The notes below the pieces were generated by a model that was not told the DNA's origin, ran no database searches, and saw only the letters and a program-made list of their open reading frames with translations. From Streptomyces sp. M41(2017) (GTDB lineage: Bacteria > Actinomycetota > Actinomycetes > Streptomycetales > Streptomycetaceae), in the NCBI RefSeq assembly GCF_002078175.1, contig NZ_MWFK01000002.1, positions 1,364,001 through 1,428,000 on the forward strand: a stretch of DNA of 64,000 nucleotides, written 5' to 3'. Both the position numbers and the translations under genes were made by a program. Positions 60,880-64,000 of this stretch are shown piece by piece (the stretch's first letter is position 1; each line of letters begins with the position of its first letter).

Positions 60880-61517
60880 CCGATCTCCGCTTCACGTGCA
60901 CGGGTGTGCGCCCCGAACCCTACGGCGCCGGGCCCACGCTGCTCTTCGGGCTGCGCATCGAGGAGGCCGACCACCAGCCGGTGCACGCCGTCGCACTGCG
61001 CTGCCAGATCCGCATCGAGCCGGCGGGCCGCGCGTACGACCCGGACGAAGTCGGCATGCTGGGCGACCTGTTCGGCGAGCCGGACCGCTGGAGCAGCACG
61101 CTCAAGCCCCTCCAGTTCGCCCACGCCTCGATCACCGTGCCGGGGTTCACCGGCGCGACGGAGGTCGACCTCCCGGTGCCCTGCACCTATGACACGGAGG
61201 TGGCCTCGGCCTCGTACTTCCGGGCGCTGTCCCGCGGGGAGATTCCCCTGCTGCTGCTCTTCTCCGGCACGGTGTTCACCGGCCGCGACGGATTCCGGGC
61301 CGAGCCGGTGCCCTGGCACAAGGAGACCGCGTACCGGATGCCGGTGGACGTGTGGCGGACCATGATCGAGCAGTACTTCCCCAACTCGGGCTGGCTGCGC
61401 GTCCGGCTCGACGTACTGGACGCGCTGCGGCGCTACCGGTCCTCGAGGGCGTTGCCGTCCTGGGAGCGGGTCTTCGAGGAACTCCTCGCGAGCACCGAGG
61501 CGAAGGGGGTCGAGTGA
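60876..61517 (+). CDS. Hydrogenase-operon protein of unknown function (DUF6084-like)
   Basis: This 213-residue protein starts at GTG 60876, overlapping the preceding stop by GTGA. It begins DLRFTCTGVRPEPYGAGP, continues with beta-rich LLFGLRIEEADHQPVHAVAL and LRCQIRIEPAGRAYDPDEVG, and ends with a helical section WRTMIEQYFPNSGWLRVRLD. Only two or three cysteines, no cluster motif, no signal or membrane segment. The fold looks like a beta-sandwich. I know no function; the strict four-base coupling to its neighbours suggests a shared complex or pathway. Confidence 0.78.
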   Translation: MTDLRFTCTGVRPEPYGAGPTLLFGLRIEEADHQPVHAVALRCQIRIEPAGRAYDPDEVGMLGDLFGEPDRWSSTLKPLQFAHASITVPGFTGATEVDLPVPCTYDTEVASASYFRALSRGEIPLLLLFSGTVFTGRDGFRAEPVPWHKETAYRMPVDVWRTMIEQYFPNSGWLRVRLDVLDALRRYRSSRALPSWERVFEELLASTEAKGVE

Positions 61518-61518
61518 G

Positions 61519-62967
61519 ATGAGGAACCCGCTGGAGTACGGGTTCGAGCAGGCCCGCGCGGTGGCGGACGCGGTGCTGTTCGAGGGGTACGTCCTCTACC
61601 CGTACCGCGCGTCGGCCGCGAAGAACCAACTGCGCTGGCAGTTCGGCGTCCTGGTGCCGCCGGCCTGGACCGCCACCACCGGGGAACACGCCGTCCAGCG
61701 CACCGAATGCCTGCTGGAGCCACGCGACGGCGACCGGCTCCACGCCGAGCTGCGCTTCCTGCACGTCCGGCGGCGCACGGTCGAGCGGCTCGACCCGGAC
61801 GGCGGCTACACCGAGGTGCCGGAACTGGAGCTGTCCGACCGGGTGTTGGTTCCCTGGGACGAGGGACACGAGGAGCGCGTCCTGGTCCACGAGACCTTCG
61901 CCGAACTGACGGGGGATCAGGCTGCCACGCACGCCGTGCGGTTCGACCTGCCGGCCGCCGTCGAGCACGAACCGGTGACCGACGCCGAGGGCCGGACGGT
62001 GGGCCGGCTGGTGCGGCACCGACAACGGCTGACCGGAGAACTGCGGCCACAAGCCGAGGAGTTGCCCGGCCCCTACCGGGTGCTGCGGCTGACGGTGAGC
62101 GTGCACAACACCACCGCCGCGCAGGACGACGCCGGGAACGACCGGGAGACGGCCCTCGCCCACAGCATGATCGGCGCCCATCTGCTGCTCGGTGTGCCCG
62201 GCGGACGGTTCCTGTCACTGACCGATCCGCCCGAATGGGCCCGGCCGCTCGTCGCGGGCTGCTCGAACGACCACACCTGGCCGGTGCTCGCGGGACCTCC
62301 CGGCACCGAGGACGTCATGCTCTCCTCTCCGATCATCCTGGAGGACCACCCCGCCGTCGCCGACGAGAGCCCGGGGCCCCTCTACGACGCCACCGAGATC
62401 GACGAGATCCTCTCCCTGCGTACGGCCGCCCTCACCGAGCGGGAGAAGCGCGAGGCCCGCGGCACGGACGCACGCGCCGCGGAGGTCATCGACCTCGTCG
62501 ACGACATGCCGGAGGCCGTGCGGGAGCGCCTGCACGGGGCGATCCGGGGCCTGCGCGACATCACCGGGGAGGACGCTCCGGGCGAGCCGCCGGCCGGGGC
62601 GGAGAGCGGGCTCACCCTGCCGGAGGGCCCCGGGCCCCCCTGGTGGGACCCGGCGCGGGACCCCGACGGCCCGGAGGTCCCGGACGGTGTGGTCATCGAC
62701 GGCGCGACGGTCCGGGCCGGCAGCCGGGTCCGGCTCACCCCCGGCGCCCGCCGCTCCGATGCCCAGGACTCCTTCCTCGTCGGCCGGCACGCCACGGTCG
62801 AGGCCGTGGTCGGCGACCTCGACGGCGAGACCCACCTGGCCGTCGTCGTGGACGACGATCCCGGGACCGACCTGCGGCGCGCCCAGGGCCGCTTCCTCTA
62901 CTTCAAGCCCGACGAGGTGGTTCCCCTCGGGGACCGGCCGCGGGACGGGAAGGAGGCGGCGCCATGA
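61519..62967 (+). CDS. Hydrogenase-operon protein of unknown function, 482 residues
   Basis: It starts at ATG 61519, one base after the preceding stop, and ends overlapping the protease start (ATGA). The first half is beta-rich: LFEGYVLYPYRASAAKNQLR, WQFGVLVPPAW and AHSMIGAHLLLGVPGGRFLS. The central part has ATEIDEILSLRTAALTEREK, and the last 80 residues resemble a small beta-barrel, VRLTPGARRSDAQDSFLVGR then RATVEAV-like strands and LYFKPDEVVPLG. There is one cysteine (AGCSNDH) and no obvious cofactor site or signal peptide. It is unrecognised, but its place inside the hydrogenase operon is secure. Confidence 0.78.
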   Translation: MRNPLEYGFEQARAVADAVLFEGYVLYPYRASAAKNQLRWQFGVLVPPAWTATTGEHAVQRTECLLEPRDGDRLHAELRFLHVRRRTVERLDPDGGYTEVPELELSDRVLVPWDEGHEERVLVHETFAELTGDQAATHAVRFDLPAAVEHEPVTDAEGRTVGRLVRHRQRLTGELRPQAEELPGPYRVLRLTVSVHNTTAAQDDAGNDRETALAHSMIGAHLLLGVPGGRFLSLTDPPEWARPLVAGCSNDHTWPVLAGPPGTEDVMLSSPIILEDHPAVADESPGPLYDATEIDEILSLRTAALTEREKREARGTDARAAEVIDLVDDMPEAVRERLHGAIRGLRDITGEDAPGEPPAGAESGLTLPEGPGPPWWDPARDPDGPEVPDGVVIDGATVRAGSRVRLTPGARRSDAQDSFLVGRHATVEAVVGDLDGETHLAVVVDDDPGTDLRRAQGRFLYFKPDEVVPLGDRPRDGKEAAP

Positions 62968-63524
62968 GCGGCACCGGGTCCACGGAACCGGACGGCGCGG
63001 CCGCGCCCGACGCCACCGGGCGGGTCCTGGTGGCCGGGGTCGGCAACGTGTTCCTCCAGGACGACGGTTTCGGCGTCGAGACCGTACGGCGCCTCTCCGC
63101 CCGCATGCCCGAACTCCCGCCCGGCGTCGAGCTGATGGACGTCGGCATCCGCGGGGTGCACCTCGCCTACCGGCTGCTGGAGGGCTACCGCACCCTCGTC
63201 CTGGTGGACCTCGTCGGCCGGGGAGGCACACCGGGCACGCTCTACACGATCGACGTCGGCCCGGAGGTGCCCGCGGAGCGGCCCGCACCGGGCCCGCTGG
63301 ACACCCACGCGATGGACCCGGCCACCGTGCTGGCGCTGCTGCACGACCTGCACGCCGGGGCGGGCGGCACCCTTCCCGACGAGGTGTACGTCATCGGCTG
63401 CGAGCCCGGCGCGACGGACGAGGGCATGGGTCTGACGCCCCCGGTCGCCGCGGTCGTGGACGCCGCCGCCGACCTGGTGCTGGACCTGGTGCGCCGCGAC
63501 AGCGCCGTACCGCAGAGAGGCTGA
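62964..63524 (+). CDS. Hydrogenase maturation endopeptidase (HyaD/HupD/HycI family)
   Basis: This 186-residue cytosolic protease starts at ATG 62964 behind GGAAGGAGGC. It removes the C-terminal peptide of the large subunit after nickel insertion. Family motifs are VAGVGNVFLQDDGFGVETVR (nickel-ligand acidic residue in QDDGFG), ELMDVGIRGVHLAYRLLEG with the second aspartate, LVLVDLVGRGG and a histidine in LDTHAMDP. The typical ending region YVIGCEPGATDEGMGLTPP is present. It matches the cleavable 23-residue tail on the large subunit. It overlaps its upstream neighbour by four bases. Confidence 0.94.
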   Translation: MSGTGSTEPDGAAAPDATGRVLVAGVGNVFLQDDGFGVETVRRLSARMPELPPGVELMDVGIRGVHLAYRLLEGYRTLVLVDLVGRGGTPGTLYTIDVGPEVPAERPAPGPLDTHAMDPATVLALLHDLHAGAGGTLPDEVYVIGCEPGATDEGMGLTPPVAAVVDAAADLVLDLVRRDSAVPQRG

Positions 63525-63541
63525 CGACGATGGAGGCAGGC

Positions 63542-63646
63542 ATGGAATGGCAATGGGTCGGCGTGGCCGCGGGACTGGTGGTGGCCTACGGGCTCGCCCG
63601 GAACCTGTCGGACATCCGCCGCTACTTGCGCATGCGGCGCATGTGA
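63542..63646 (+). CDS. Micro-protein of about 34 residues at the end of the hydrogenase operon
   Basis: ATG 63542 has GGAGG 5 bases before; ATG 63530 (38 residues) with GAGAGG is also possible. The sequence starts MEWQWVGVAAGLVVAYGLAR, giving one hydrophobic helix, and ends in a strongly basic tail DIRRYLRMRRM. A single-pass membrane peptide with its basic end in the cytoplasm is predicted. It follows the protease by 17 bases. Similar small proteins (DUF6893-like, from memory) occur with actinobacterial hydrogenases. It could anchor the cytosolic enzyme to the membrane, which is speculation. Confidence 0.65.
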   Translation: MEWQWVGVAAGLVVAYGLARNLSDIRRYLRMRRM

Positions 63647-64000
63647 TCCGGCGTACGCGCGTGATCGGGCGAACCGCCGCCGGCGACACCCGGGCCTCCG
63701 CCCTCGCGGCCCGGCCGGCCGGCGACGCCGTCGAGCTGCACGTACCGCTCCAGGAAGAGGTGCAGGGTGCCGTGGAGGTCGCCGAGGCGGACGAACCACA
63801 GCGCGAGGTTCATGGCGCCCTGCTGGGTGATCGCGTAGACCCGGCGGGCGGGACCGCTCTCCGAGGCGAGCCAGTGCGAGGTGACCTCACCGCTGCTCTC
63901 CATGCCCCGCAGCAGCCGGTACACGTGGGCCGGGTCGGCCTCGGCGCAGCCGAACGCGCCCAGGCGCTGAACGAGCTCGTAACCGTGGCCTTGGCGTTCG
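63622..64000 (-). CDS. PadR-family transcriptional regulator, 5' part cut by the right edge
   Basis: The frame enters from the right edge as ERQGHGYELVQRLGAFGCAE (wing-helix recognition part of PadR) and goes on with HVYRLLRGMESSGEVTSHWL, then RVYAITQQGAMNLALWFVRL and a helical C-terminus. The N-terminal residues lie beyond base 64000. The stop at 63622 overlaps the convergent micro-protein gene by 25 bases. PadR proteins repress neighbouring genes in response to small molecules; control of the hydrogenase operon is possible but unproven. The Gly/Pro-rich tail near the stop is unusual. Confidence 0.88.
   Translation of the reverse strand, partial: ERQGHGYELVQRLGAFGCAEADPAHVYRLLRGMESSGEVTSHWLASESGPARRVYAITQQGAMNLALWFVRLGDLHGTLHLFLERYVQLDGVAGRPGREGGGPGVAGGGSPDHARTPDHMRRMRK

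Overview
This window looks like chromosome of a Streptomyces or close relative. The GC content is very high, G/C dominates third codon positions, GTG starts are frequent, and genes are often coupled by 4-base GTGA/ATGA overlaps. The gene families are typical of the genus: a ten-gene gvp operon of the O-A-F-G-Y-Z-J-L-S-K type, PucR/CdaR-like and PadR regulators, an F420-type luciferase-like oxidoreductase and a cytosolic actinobacterial [NiFe] hydrogenase. No rRNA, tRNA, CRISPR array, insertion sequence, integrase or origin was seen.

Layout. (1) 1-3200: the 5' part of a Hanks-type Ser/Thr kinase cut by the left edge, then an arsenic locus (acr3-arsR divergent from arsC). (2) 3300-30700: a dense hypoxia/dormancy-type island. 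It holds five universal stress proteins (four of tandem type, one single-domain), pyruvate phosphate dikinase, two CBS-BON proteins, a cNMP-fold protein without a DNA-binding domain, a DevR/OsdR-like response regulator with a convergent GAF-GAF histidine kinase, a GNAT/acyl-CoA-synthetase fusion, a flavodoxin, GH65 phosphorylase, GAPDH, phosphoketolase, PPK2, a zinc alcohol dehydrogenase, DoxX, a SulP transporter and an Acg-like nitroreductase. A palindrome of the form GGGCC-N4-GGCCC (N4 usually GGTC or GATC) recurs in the promoters here. I propose it as the binding site of the local response regulator. (3) 31100-37800: gas vesicle genes, comprising the ten-gene operon on the minus strand and, convergent to it, a chimera of the first half of GvpA with a GvpF/L domain. 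(4) 38000-39730: a DUF2231-type membrane protein and an SDR, both followed by strong hairpins. (5) 39860-54350: what looks like a polyhydroxybutyrate/3-hydroxybutyrate utilisation region. It has a secreted PHB-depolymerase-family esterase, a 3-hydroxybutyrate-dehydrogenase-like SDR, an MHS-family transporter, a GAF/PucR-type regulator, a six-gene Liv-type ABC transporter/hydrolase operon and a two-subunit 3-oxoacid CoA-transferase. (6) 54400-56000: a lipoprotein and an LLM oxidoreductase. (7) 56330-63646: a group 1h (formerly group 5) [NiFe] hydrogenase operon with small and large subunits, a NifU-like protein, three unrecognised proteins, a maturation protease and a micro-protein. A PadR regulator is cut by the right edge.

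How it fits together. Regions 2, 3 and 7 suit a strictly aerobic soil actinomycete surviving oxygen or energy limitation. PPDK, PPK2, phosphoketolase, GAPDH and ADH provide PPi-, polyP- and acetyl-phosphate-based energy routes. The stress and CBS proteins sense adenylates, the two-component pair is a candidate redox/oxygen switch, and the hydrogenase would scavenge atmospheric H2 during persistence. Regions 5 and 1 are separate modules for carbon scavenging and arsenic resistance. Gene identities rest on motifs and recognised sequence patterns only; no database search was run.
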